Source: Lachnoclostridium sp. UBA903
Lineage (GTDB): Bacteria > Bacillota > Clostridia > Lachnospirales > Lachnospiraceae
Assembly: GCA_002294045.1 (NCBI GenBank)
Contig: DBEP01000094.1
Location: forward strand, 34,761-51,446
DNA length: 16,686 bases
Direction of reading: 5' to 3'
A program made the translations under genes and the position numbers. Below, one piece after another: positions 7,451-14,340 of the stretch. Numbering within the stretch: position 1 is the stretch's first letter; each line of letters starts with the position of its first letter. The notes beneath the pieces were generated by a model. The model was not told the origin of the DNA, searched no databases, and saw nothing but the letters and a program-made list of their open reading frames with translations.

Positions 7451-8935
7451 TTATTTTTCCGTTACGCCCAGACTGACAAGTTCATTTCTCATTTTAACTA
7501 GTCCGTCTGACACAGAAACCTCTCCCTTGATGATTTGGATTCCCCATTTGCCGACTACCGCTTTATAATCTCCTTCATTTGGAATGATTAAGTCTATCGT
7601 TGCGTATTCGCCATAGGAAAGCGCTTCTTCTACTCCGGGATTATACCCAACCGGGTTTTTAAAATCTTTATAAATAGGAAACGGCGCACCATGATCCCCG
7701 GCATGGGCCTGTCCGATTTCCGTCAATACATATTCGCCGTTTTCAATATTGTAATCATAGCCTTGTATGCCTATGGAAAGAAGTTCGCCGCCTTCCTGTG
7801 TTGCAAAGTATTCCAGAACCTTAACGGCGCCATCTACATTCTCTGCATTGGCAGGAACTGCAAATAAGCTTGCCGCTCCTTTGCACAGCATATAAGACCC
7901 GTCCGGCGCTTTAACACCAGGCAGGGATACAATCTCATATTCCCCGGAGGTTATTCCGCCTGCAGCCGCATTGGCATTATGCAGACCTACCCATGCTGCC
8001 CAGTCAACCGTTACCGCCGTCTTTTGGGAAGAGGCACCCATCTTAGTTCTCATATCATTTGATTTATCTACAAAAGAAGCAGGATCCAGAAGTTTTTCGT
8101 CATACAGCTTCTTTAGCCACTCCCAGACCGGGGCTGATTCATTTGCTGCATAAGGTGCATATTTTTTGCCGTCACTGTCTGTTACAACACCGGACTTAGC
8201 CCCGGCCGCTGCCATCCAGGGCTGCAAATCCCATGCATCTGCCATAACCGCATTCAACGGATAGAATTCACTGTCGCTGCTGTTCTCCTTCAGCTTTTTA
8301 AAAACTTCATAATAACCATCCAGTGTGGGTTCTATATTTTTATAATCAACCCCTGCATTCTTAAGCATAACGTTATTTAATGCTACGACCCTATGTACTT
8401 CCTTCTTATTAAAACCTGCATATATTTTTCCATCCACGGTAATATCAGCCCATTCTCTTTCCTCTACGTTATCGGAAAGAATTTCAGATGTTTTTACACG
8501 TTCCGTAATATCCAGCAAGGCCCCCTGTGCGATCAGATTCATATAATCTCCGGCATTGAGATAGATTAAATCATATTTCTCTCCTCCGCTTAATTTCTGC
8601 ATCAAAATCGTATTGTAATCGGATGCAGGTTTTTCAATCCTGACCTCCAGACCGGTTGCTTCGCTTAATATCTTTTGGAATAATTGCATTTCTTCATCAT
8701 CTTTACCGCCGGTTACATTCATCATAATACGGACCGTTCCGCCTGCTCCCGAAGCCTCCTTTTCAGCAGCCTGCTCCCCAGTCTTCTCTCCGGCAGCTCC
8801 TTCCGGCTTATTATCACTTTCTTCAATATCTGTTGTCTGATTATTTGTCCCGTTGGTTTTGGGCCCGCATCCTGCTAATGACCCGCATAACATTATCAAC
8901 AGCAACATTATAATTCGTTTTCCTGCTTTCATCAT
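7451..8935 (-). CDS. Extracellular sugar-binding lipoprotein of the ABC importer
   Basis: 494-aa receptor. The signal peptide has basic residues (K3, K6, R7), a hydrophobic core and lipobox LAGC with the lipidated Cys23. Residues 24-66 form a low-complexity E/G/A/T-rich linker, then a periplasmic-binding fold begins (TVRIMMNVTG). The C-terminal half carries GGELLSIGIQGYDYNIENG, like LplA/LipO-type receptors of family 1 solute-binding proteins. AGGAGG lies just upstream; the second ATG (8932) has slightly better spacing than the first, so the true start could be either. It is first in the operon before two permease genes and has its own promoter at 9028-9056. Ligand not predictable. Confidence 0.93.
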   Translation of the reverse strand: MMKAGKRIIMLLLIMLCGSLAGCGPKTNGTNNQTTDIEESDNKPEGAAGEKTGEQAAEKEASGAGGTVRIMMNVTGGKDDEEMQLFQKILSEATGLEVRIEKPASDYNTILMQKLSGGEKYDLIYLNAGDYMNLIAQGALLDITERVKTSEILSDNVEEREWADITVDGKIYAGFNKKEVHRVVALNNVMLKNAGVDYKNIEPTLDGYYEVFKKLKENSSDSEFYPLNAVMADAWDLQPWMAAAGAKSGVVTDSDGKKYAPYAANESAPVWEWLKKLYDEKLLDPASFVDKSNDMRTKMGASSQKTAVTVDWAAWVGLHNANAAAGGITSGEYEIVSLPGVKAPDGSYMLCKGAASLFAVPANAENVDGAVKVLEYFATQEGGELLSIGIQGYDYNIENGEYVLTEIGQAHAGDHGAPFPIYKDFKNPVGYNPGVEEALSYGEYATIDLIIPNEGDYKAVVGKWGIQIIKGEVSVSDGLVKMRNELVSLGVTEK

Positions 8936-9013
8936 TTTCCTCCTTTTAGCTACATTAACTTTGGCTATTTACAATCCGGACCTCCTGATATTTATTGTTC
9001 TATGGAGGAGCCC

Positions 9014-9024
9014 TTTGCCGCAAA
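9014..9024. promoter_or_regulatory. Candidate operator at the receptor-gene start site
   Basis: TTTGCCGCAAA is a perfect odd-length palindrome covering the expected transcript start (near 9021) of the promoter at 9028-9056. That position suits repressor binding. The adjacent GntR-type regulator is a possible binder. Short palindromes also occur by chance. Confidence 0.35.
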
Positions 9025-9027
9025 TGC

Positions 9028-9056
9028 ATATTATCATATTAAATATATTTTGTCAA
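9028..9056 (-). promoter_or_regulatory. Sigma-A-type promoter of the ABC transporter operon
   Basis: On the minus strand, a consensus TTGACA (9056-9051), exactly 17 bp, then TAATAT (9033-9028). This is the strongest promoter match in the left half. The leader to the receptor ATG is about 86 nt. Confidence 0.75.
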
Positions 9057-9391
9057 TCGACGCATCAGGATTCAAATTTGTTTATATTTTTGTTTATTAT
9101 ATACATATTTATTACATATTATTTCAATTAAATTATTTACATTATACAAATTATTTTTAGTTTTTAATGACATTTAATTATTATACTTTTTATCTAAATA
9201 TACTTTTTACATGTGTTTTACATAGTTAACATATATTTTACTTATCTTAAATGCCAGGATTCTGCATTAGCACCCGGCTGCCTTATAACATGATACAATA
9301 CAAGTACAGCATTGCATACTCTCACCGAAGAGCGTTATTATATAAAAGAAGGATGCCTTTACCCATGGCATAAAAAACATCCATATATAGC

Positions 9392-9557
9392 CTAGTACAA
9401 CGTTCTCTAAATAACTGGTCATTAGGCTGAGGATAAAGCTTCGAGAGTGCTGGTTCACAAACGCAGGCGTAGTGGTGCTACGCCGAGGCTTGTGGACCAG
9501 TGCTATCGGAGATTTAGACCAGCATAATGACCAGTTAATTTAAGAACGTTGTACTAG
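9392..9557. repeat. 166-bp fold-back (MITE-like) palindromic element
   Basis: The whole stretch folds into one hairpin around the loop TGGTG (9473-9477). The ends CTAGTACAACGTTCT (9392-9406) and AGAACGTTGTACTAG (9543-9557) are exact inverted copies. AACTGGTCATTA (9413-9424) pairs with 9525-9536 and GGCGTAG (9466-9472) with 9478-9484; the middle pairs imperfectly with one bulge. Possible target duplications are TA, CTAG (as in IS5-group insertions), or GCC/TAGCC at 9388-9392 and 9555-9559; the palindromic ends prevent a unique choice. It contains no gene. A MITE is the best reading; a structured RNA gene is the alternative. Confidence 0.7.
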
Positions 9558-9585
9558 CCGGCTTTGTATGAAACAAACTGCCGGC
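9557..9585 (-). terminator. Hairpin downstream of the GntR gene
   Basis: GCCGGCTTTGT (9557-9567) pairs with ACAAA (9573-9577) and GCCGGC (9580-9585), with a CT bulge and a 5-nt loop. On the minus strand it lies about 60 nt after the GntR stop, where a terminator is expected, but the next bases are TAGTAC, not a U-tract, because the fold-back element begins there. The element may have displaced an original U-tract. Confidence 0.4.
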
Positions 9586-9642
9586 AGACTATATACAGAT
9601 GTACTTTTATTCCGTATTCTTCCTTATAAATCCTTATTACCC

Positions 9643-10800
9643 TTATGTCGTTTTGCCCTGACGAAAAACTGCCGCAACCTTATAATCCACATTCGGCTGA
9701 TTTTTCCCCTGCAAAAGTGTTTTCAAGGCCAGTTCCGAGATAGTTTTCTCATCCTGCTTCATGTGGGTAAAATAATAACCGTTGGCTGCTTGATAATCTT
9801 CATCAATGCAGCATACCCTGATATCCTTTCCAATATGTATTCCCAAATTTCCGGCAGCCTGAACCACAGGGGACATTATACCGTATTCCGTGCATACCAA
9901 TCCGTCAAGTTTTCCGGAGTTTTTCTTAAAATATTCGCTGATACGGATGACATCCGCCTTTCCCGCATCATCTTCAAAAAAATCTATATTATCATGGGAT
10001 AATACGCATTCCTCCATTGAAGGCAAATCTAATTTCTCCAGACCGCGGTAAAATCCGTCCCTTCGGTCTATCAGCGAGGTGGTTCCCGCAGCATCCACCG
10101 TAATTAATCCGATTCTGCGGCTTCCTCTCTCATAAAGATGGCCAACCAGGCTTTCAACCGCTTTGCTGCCATCGGTGCTGACGGTAGAAACCGGTATTCC
10201 AACCATTCTTTTATCAATCAGTACGATAGGAAAATTCTCAATGATTAATTTTAATATTGCGGTATTATAATGATCCCCGTGACATGGCATGATAATAAGC
10301 CCTGCCACATTAAGAGTCAGCAGGTAGTCTATCTCATCCGTTTCCTTCTCCCTGCTGCCGTAAGAGAAACGGATGCAAAGCTTGTATCCCGCTTTCTCAG
10401 CTTCCCGGTCCAAGTGGTACATCATTTCAAGGCCAAAAGGCGAAGCAACATGCTCCAGCACCAGCCCGATTTTCTTCCTGCTTTCCCTCACTTTTATCGT
10501 TTTCTTTTGTTCCCTGCCGGAATTCTCCCGGCTTTTTGGTTCTTTTGCATCTTCTTCCTTATAGGCTTCCGGGTTACTTAAGGATGCTTCGGTTACATAG
10601 GTTCCTTTTCCGGGCACTCTTCGGACAAGGCCTTCCACAACCAGAATATCCATTGCTTTTTTTACTGTGATTGGACTTACGCTGTACTCCCGGCAGAAAT
10701 CCGTCTCTAACGGCAGTCTGCCTCCCTTAGTATATTCGCCTTCTTCTATCTTTCTTTTTATACCTTCATATACCTGCTTATATAAAAATTTCGTTTCCAA
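9643..10800 (-). CDS. GntR-family regulator with LacI-like sugar-binding domain (AraR-like architecture)
   Basis: 385-aa repressor-type protein. Residues 1-70 form a GntR winged helix (LYKQVYEGIKRKIEEGEY, then RLPLETDFCREYSVSPITVKKAMDIL and wing VRRVPGKGTYVTE). A charged linker (about 72-105) leads into a LacI/periplasmic-binding effector domain (KKIGLVLEHVASPFGLEM onward; GLIIMPCHGD, VVLIDKRMVGI-like strand, RRIGLITVD). The start is TTG 10800, with GGAG 8 nt upstream; no in-frame ATG occurs before residue 50. It is monocistronic, between the receptor operon and the deacetylase gene, and probably represses one of them in response to a sugar. Which one cannot be told. Confidence 0.92.
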   Translation of the reverse strand: METKFLYKQVYEGIKRKIEEGEYTKGGRLPLETDFCREYSVSPITVKKAMDILVVEGLVRRVPGKGTYVTEASLSNPEAYKEEDAKEPKSRENSGREQKKTIKVRESRKKIGLVLEHVASPFGLEMMYHLDREAEKAGYKLCIRFSYGSREKETDEIDYLLTLNVAGLIIMPCHGDHYNTAILKLIIENFPIVLIDKRMVGIPVSTVSTDGSKAVESLVGHLYERGSRRIGLITVDAAGTTSLIDRRDGFYRGLEKLDLPSMEECVLSHDNIDFFEDDAGKADVIRISEYFKKNSGKLDGLVCTEYGIMSPVVQAAGNLGIHIGKDIRVCCIDEDYQAANGYYFTHMKQDEKTISELALKTLLQGKNQPNVDYKVAAVFRQGKTT

Positions 10801-10838
10801 ACCTTCAACTCCATTTTCAAATATAATTGGACTAATTA

Positions 10839-10853
10839 TTATATTAAATATAA
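10839..10853. promoter_or_regulatory. AT palindrome over the GntR-gene -10 region
   Basis: TTATATTAAATATAA is a perfect odd-centred palindrome overlapping the minus-strand TATAAT (10843-10838), with no good -35 upstream. It could be an autoregulatory site, but palindromes are common in AT-rich DNA. Confidence 0.25.
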
Positions 10854-10934
10854 GTTATGGTAAAATAATATCATGATTAAAATTATTTGTAAATCCTTTT
10901 CTTCTGAATACCATAACAGATGCAGGCCCCAAAA

Positions 10935-10962
10935 TATCCGGAAGGAAGGCAGCTTCCGGATA
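10935..10962 (-). terminator. Terminator after the deacetylase gene
   Basis: TATCCGGAAG (10935-10944) and CTTCCGGATA (10953-10962) form a perfect 10-bp stem with an 8-nt loop. On the minus strand, 7 bp past the deacetylase stop, the stem is followed by TTTT then GGGG. The U-tract is short but the placement is right for the end of the lacI-GH4-kinase-deacetylase operon. Confidence 0.7.
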
Positions 10963-10969
10963 CAGCCGT

Positions 10970-11845
10970 TTAAATCCCTGCCCTTAAATCAGCAATATCC
11001 CGATAGGTAATCATTTTAATCCCGGCATCTTTCAGGGCATATTGGTAATCCTTATCCCCCATTAACCGATACTCATGTACACGCCTCTGCCAGGTGGGAT
11101 TAATAATTTTTATTTCCTCCGTCTCTTTGGAAGGATGGATATAAGTCTCCGTAATACCCTCCGGCAAATGATATATTCTGTCAAGCATCATTTTCTTGAA
11201 ACTTTCATAAGTTTCACCGGGCTCCGGGGCATACGGATGGGTAAGAAGGTAATCCGGCGTCAGGATTCCCATACTGTCGGCCAGTTCAATAATTTTTTTG
11301 AAAAAAGCCAGGTTTTCCGGGGATTCTAAGGGTCCTAATAAAAAATCATCCTTATAATAATTCCGGAAGAAACGGAAGGGCAGTTTCCCATAACGGGAAC
11401 AAAATTCAAATACCACGGGCAGATAGCATTCTCCGTAAATACCGTATAAACTGCCCATATGATTATCCACATGAGACAGATTCAGGTCAAAATCCAGGCA
11501 TTTTTCAAACTGGGCCTGAATTTCTTTTTTTACGTCCTCAGTCTCCGCATTCCGGGCAAATTCTTCACAGCCTGGGTAAAGATATCCGTCGGCATCTTCA
11601 ATTGATGCAGCCCGGGTAAGGCTTCTGGAGCGCATATTGGCCCACTCGCTGGTAAAGGTCAGATGCAGTCCCACATTCAAAACTTTATTACGTACACACC
11701 AGGAGGCTGCTTCCTCAAATCCGGGTGTACACGGCATAATGGTTGCCGATGATACCAGCTGCTCTTCCAGTAATTCGAATATTGCTTCGTTTACGGATGT
11801 ACATTGGCCGAAATCATCCGTATTCATGATAAGATAACGTTCCAT
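10970..11845 (-). CDS. ChbG/YdjC family carbohydrate deacetylase
   Basis: 291-aa cytosolic metal-dependent deacetylase; E. coli ChbG removes one acetyl group from chitobiose (6-phosphate) before ChbF cleaves it. Motifs: NTDDFG (D10, D11), GLHLTF (H61), SHVDNHMG (H125, D127, H129), LLTHPYAPEPG near 200-210 and TYIHPS (H237), which fit the divalent-metal and catalytic residues of the YdjC fold. Length is typical. ATG 11845 has AGGAGG 7 nt upstream. It follows the kinase gene by 15 bp and is the last gene before a terminator. With a GH4 enzyme in the same operon, the likely substrate is an N-acetylglucosamine-containing disaccharide or its phosphate (inference). Confidence 0.88.
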   Translation of the reverse strand: MERYLIMNTDDFGQCTSVNEAIFELLEEQLVSSATIMPCTPGFEEAASWCVRNKVLNVGLHLTFTSEWANMRSRSLTRAASIEDADGYLYPGCEEFARNAETEDVKKEIQAQFEKCLDFDLNLSHVDNHMGSLYGIYGECYLPVVFEFCSRYGKLPFRFFRNYYKDDFLLGPLESPENLAFFKKIIELADSMGILTPDYLLTHPYAPEPGETYESFKKMMLDRIYHLPEGITETYIHPSKETEEIKIINPTWQRRVHEYRLMGDKDYQYALKDAGIKMITYRDIADLRAGI

Positions 11846-11860
11846 TGATTATCCTCCTAA

Positions 11861-12862
11861 TTACATATTTTTTAAAATCCCATTATTAATTATCTTATTA
11901 CGCTGCTCCATGGCTACAGGATGATTTTGGGCTAACTCGAGAGCCCATAGTATGGCACCTGCTGCCGGAATCACCTTCAGCGGTATCGGATTTAAGGTTT
12001 TACCGGTATAATGGTATATACGTTCTTTAAAATAGGACAATAAAAGGGGGCAGTCAGACTTTATCCAGACAGAGCCCGCCAGAACCAATTCCGGCAAATC
12101 GTTGAAATTAAGCCTCAGCATACAGCCGGAAACAGATTTTGCAAGCTGGTTTGCCACATCTTTTACAATACTTACAGCAACCTCATCTTTATCATTGGCA
12201 GCTTCAAATAGATAAGTAACAATCTGTTTATCCATATCACGGGCTTTGTAAAATTTATCGCTTATTACATTAAGAAGTTCAATCGGATTCTTAATTTGAA
12301 AAAATTGCATTATTTTTTCCGTCAGAACCGTCCCCTCTCCGCATCTGTAATAATAATCATATACCGCTCTGACGGCTAAAGCCGCAATATAATGCCCTCC
12401 CGCACTATCGCCGGTCGCCATACCAATACCGCCCACCTGGAGTATTTCTCCCTTTTCATTAATACCTGTTGCAACCGTACCGGTTCCGTTAATGGAACAG
12501 ATTCCCACACCGGAGGGGCAGCCTGCCTTAATTCCAAGAATAGAATCGTTTGATACTGCATATTTATTAAGTCCGGTTTTATTTAGAACATCCTTTATCC
12601 TGGCAAGCTGGTCCGGTGTATCAATGCCGGCCATACCAAATGCCGCCGCTGCAACCTGGGATTTCAATATGGAATTCTTTTCTAATAACCGGTTTATATC
12701 CTCTATGATTTTTTCCTCAACTTCAGCAAATCCGCCTTCCAGAATCTCATGGCTCCGGCTTCCCACACGAAGCGTGTCAACCCATTCTCCTGCCGTTGTA
12801 AAGATTAGATAATCTGTCTTGGTACCGCCTCCGTCTGCTCCTAAAATATATTTCATTTCCAT
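11861..12862 (-). CDS. BadF/BadG-type N-acetylglucosamine (or amino-sugar) kinase
   Basis: 333-aa member of the ASKHA ATPase fold, as in NagK-type and glucosamine kinases. Phosphate-1 loop GADGGGTKT (8-16), connect region with SNDSILG (D106, probable catalytic base), phosphate-2 loop INGTGTVATG (124-133), GDSAGGHYIA near 149-158, and adenosine motif LVLAGSVW in the C-terminal half are all present. The start ATG 12862 follows AAAGGAGAAACCC. It lies between the GH4 gene (181-bp gap with repeats) and the deacetylase gene (15 bp). Its probable job is phosphorylating imported amino sugar or disaccharide, since the linked transporter is a symporter that delivers unphosphorylated sugar. BadF-type dehydratase activators are ruled out by the lack of cysteine ligands and by context. 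Confidence 0.85.
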   Translation of the reverse strand: MEMKYILGADGGGTKTDYLIFTTAGEWVDTLRVGSRSHEILEGGFAEVEEKIIEDINRLLEKNSILKSQVAAAAFGMAGIDTPDQLARIKDVLNKTGLNKYAVSNDSILGIKAGCPSGVGICSINGTGTVATGINEKGEILQVGGIGMATGDSAGGHYIAALAVRAVYDYYYRCGEGTVLTEKIMQFFQIKNPIELLNVISDKFYKARDMDKQIVTYLFEAANDKDEVAVSIVKDVANQLAKSVSGCMLRLNFNDLPELVLAGSVWIKSDCPLLLSYFKERIYHYTGKTLNPIPLKVIPAAGAILWALELAQNHPVAMEQRNKIINNGILKNM

Positions 12863-12910
12863 GGGTTTCTCCTTTTACTTTTTCAGCCCGCAGGCTTAAT
12901 CCGGCTTCAT

Positions 12911-12965
12911 ATTCGCAATCCGCTTCGCTACTTGCTCATGAAAAATAGATTGCTTTGCAATCTAT
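12911..12965 (-). repeat. Structured direct repeat, copy 1
   Basis: Read on the minus strand: a perfect 9-bp hairpin (ATAGATTGC/GCAATCTAT, 12945-12965), a short spacer and a tail of 29 nt beginning ATGAGCAAGTAGCG and ending GATTGCGAAT. A second copy lies at 12993-13053 in the same orientation. The plus-strand loop is TTT (12954-12956). Confidence 0.8.
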
Positions 12966-12992
12966 TCACTTTTTTGTATTTCCGGCACGTCC

Positions 12993-13053
12993 ATTCGCAA
13001 TCCGCTCCGCTACTTGCTCATAAAATATAGATTGCAAAGCAATCTATATTTTA
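12993..13053 (-). repeat. Structured direct repeat, copy 2, overlapping the GH4 stop codon
   Basis: Same unit as copy 1 (one tail difference: GCGGAGCGG against GCGAAGCGG), with the stem lengthened to 15 bp (13021-13035 with 13039-13053). The plus-strand loop is AAA, the reverse complement of copy 1. The hairpin contains the last codons and TAG stop (13044-13046) of the GH4 gene. On the mRNA it may act as a processing, stability or attenuation point before the kinase gene. Confidence 0.8.
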
Positions 13054-14327
13054 AATTGTGGCAGGTAGGCTTTGTGGGCTTGCTTCATTTCTTCAAAACA
13101 TAATTTTGCTTTATTGTAATCTCCCACCAGGGGATGGATTAACAATGCTTTCATGGCTTCGTCCTCGTCCCCGTTTATGGCGGCTTGTACGGTATGGCGC
13201 TCATAGGCTTTTACTGTTTTCATAAGTTGCATTATGTGCCGGTTTTGAAACCCTCGTACAGGTACCGGGGTTACTCCGTTTTTACCGATGACTGCCGCAA
13301 TTTCGACGGAGTCATCCTCTTCCATGAATTCCAGGGCACCCTGGTTTAATATATTGACAACGTGTATTTCCTGTTTGTCATTGTAAACGGCATCCACCAA
13401 AGATATGGCTGCTTCCGAATAACGTGCGCCGCCCCGGCTTTCCAGCTCCTTCGGTTTTACGGATAAGGATTCGTCCTGATAAAGAGCCAGCAGACGTTCC
13501 TCGATTTCCATGCAGACCTCACCGCGGCATTTTTCTTCTTCCATTAAGTGTTTTAATTTATCATCCCTGAAATAAAAATATTCCAGATAGGAAGAAGGTA
13601 TAGCCCCGATGGTCCGGATTAATTCACCGCTAAAGCCCTGTAAGGGGATATTTTTCATGCCCTGTCCGTCCGTTCCCCTGGCAAGCGCTTCGCCCAGCAG
13701 CTCCTTGTCCCCTTTCTTTACTCCGGTTATAAAACTCAAATGATTCAAGCCCACATACTCAATATCCAGATTTTTTTCGCCTAATGCCTGTTCTACGCCG
13801 GCAATCATATTAATAGGCACATTACACAGCCCGATGGTTTTAATCTTCGTATAATTCTGCAAAGCTTGCGCCAGGATACCGGAGGGATTGGAGAAATTAA
13901 TCAGCCACGCTTCCGGGCAGATACGCTCCATATGTTTTGTTATGTCCAATAAAACCGGAATGGTCCGAAGAGCTTTGAAAAACCCGCCGATACCTGTTGT
14001 TTCCTGTCCAATGAAGCCGTACTTTAACGGAATTTTTTCATCCAGAATCCTGCAGGCCAGCTGACCGACACGTATCTGGGTAAGAACAAAATCCGCATCC
14101 GTCAAAGCTTCTTCCAGATTCTCCGTAAGTTTTACATCCGATTTAAGGCCTGCCTTCTCTATCATCCGTTTACAGAGACCGCCCACAATTTCAAGTTTCC
14201 TTTTATTGATATCCATAAGTGCGATTTCCGTTACGGGAAGAGATGCGGCCTTTAAAATAACACTTTCTATAAGCTCCGGTGTATAGGTGCTTCCGGCACC
14301 GATTATGGTAAGTTTTAATTTTGACAT
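13044..14327 (-). CDS. GH4 family NAD-dependent 6-phospho-beta-glucosidase (ChbF/LicH-like)
   Basis: 427 aa from ATG 14327, preceded by AAAGGAGAACAAT; an in-frame ATG at 14348 overlaps lacI and lacks a site. GH4 enzymes use NAD+ and a divalent metal (usually Mn) to oxidise C3 and cleave by elimination. Seen here: NAD loop IIGAGSTYTPELIE (8-21), GQETTGIGG (108-115), NFSNPSG (144-150), metal-binding Cys168 in GLCNVP and His196 in GLNHLSF. The CNVP form is the one associated with 6-phospho-beta-glucosidases; alpha-enzymes have CDMP or CHS-type motifs. RGGARYSEAA follows near residue 300. The gene is 13 bp after lacI. Its last codons lie in a repeat hairpin. With kinase and deacetylase genes downstream, a chitobiose-like 6-phosphate is a plausible substrate. 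Confidence 0.92.
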   Translation of the reverse strand: MSKLKLTIIGAGSTYTPELIESVILKAASLPVTEIALMDINKRKLEIVGGLCKRMIEKAGLKSDVKLTENLEEALTDADFVLTQIRVGQLACRILDEKIPLKYGFIGQETTGIGGFFKALRTIPVLLDITKHMERICPEAWLINFSNPSGILAQALQNYTKIKTIGLCNVPINMIAGVEQALGEKNLDIEYVGLNHLSFITGVKKGDKELLGEALARGTDGQGMKNIPLQGFSGELIRTIGAIPSSYLEYFYFRDDKLKHLMEEEKCRGEVCMEIEERLLALYQDESLSVKPKELESRGGARYSEAAISLVDAVYNDKQEIHVVNILNQGALEFMEEDDSVEIAAVIGKNGVTPVPVRGFQNRHIMQLMKTVKAYERHTVQAAINGDEDEAMKALLIHPLVGDYNKAKLCFEEMKQAHKAYLPQFKI

Positions 14328-14340
14328 ATTGTTCTCCTTT

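Larger units (their letters stand above)
8936..9642. other. Long intergenic region, partly very AT-rich
   Basis: This 707-bp gap lies between two genes on the same strand. It holds the receptor promoter (9028-9056), then about 180 bp of strongly AT-rich DNA (9060-9245) with recurring T-tracts (TATACTTTTTA starts at 9182 and 9199; TTTTACAT recurs), which may be curved. After it come a plus-strand promoter-like pair (TTGCAT 9312-9317, 18 bp, TATTAT 9336-9341), the fold-back element (9392-9557) and a hairpin (9557-9585). No convincing gene is seen; a 63-codon minus-strand frame at 9267-9458 lies partly inside the palindrome and lacks a recognisable domain. Confidence 0.6.

Noticed and set aside
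9267..9458. 63-codon minus-strand open frame in the intergenic gap
   Set aside because: It starts inside the palindrome arm, has no clear ribosome binding site and resembles no family I know.
9392..9557. Retron msr/msd or group II intron RNA
   Set aside because: The long paired arms suggested it, but no reverse transcriptase or intron domain V/VI pattern is nearby; a MITE or other repeat is simpler.
12911..13053. CRISPR array
   Set aside because: There are only two units; each contains its own hairpin, there is one 27-bp spacer and no cas gene in the window.
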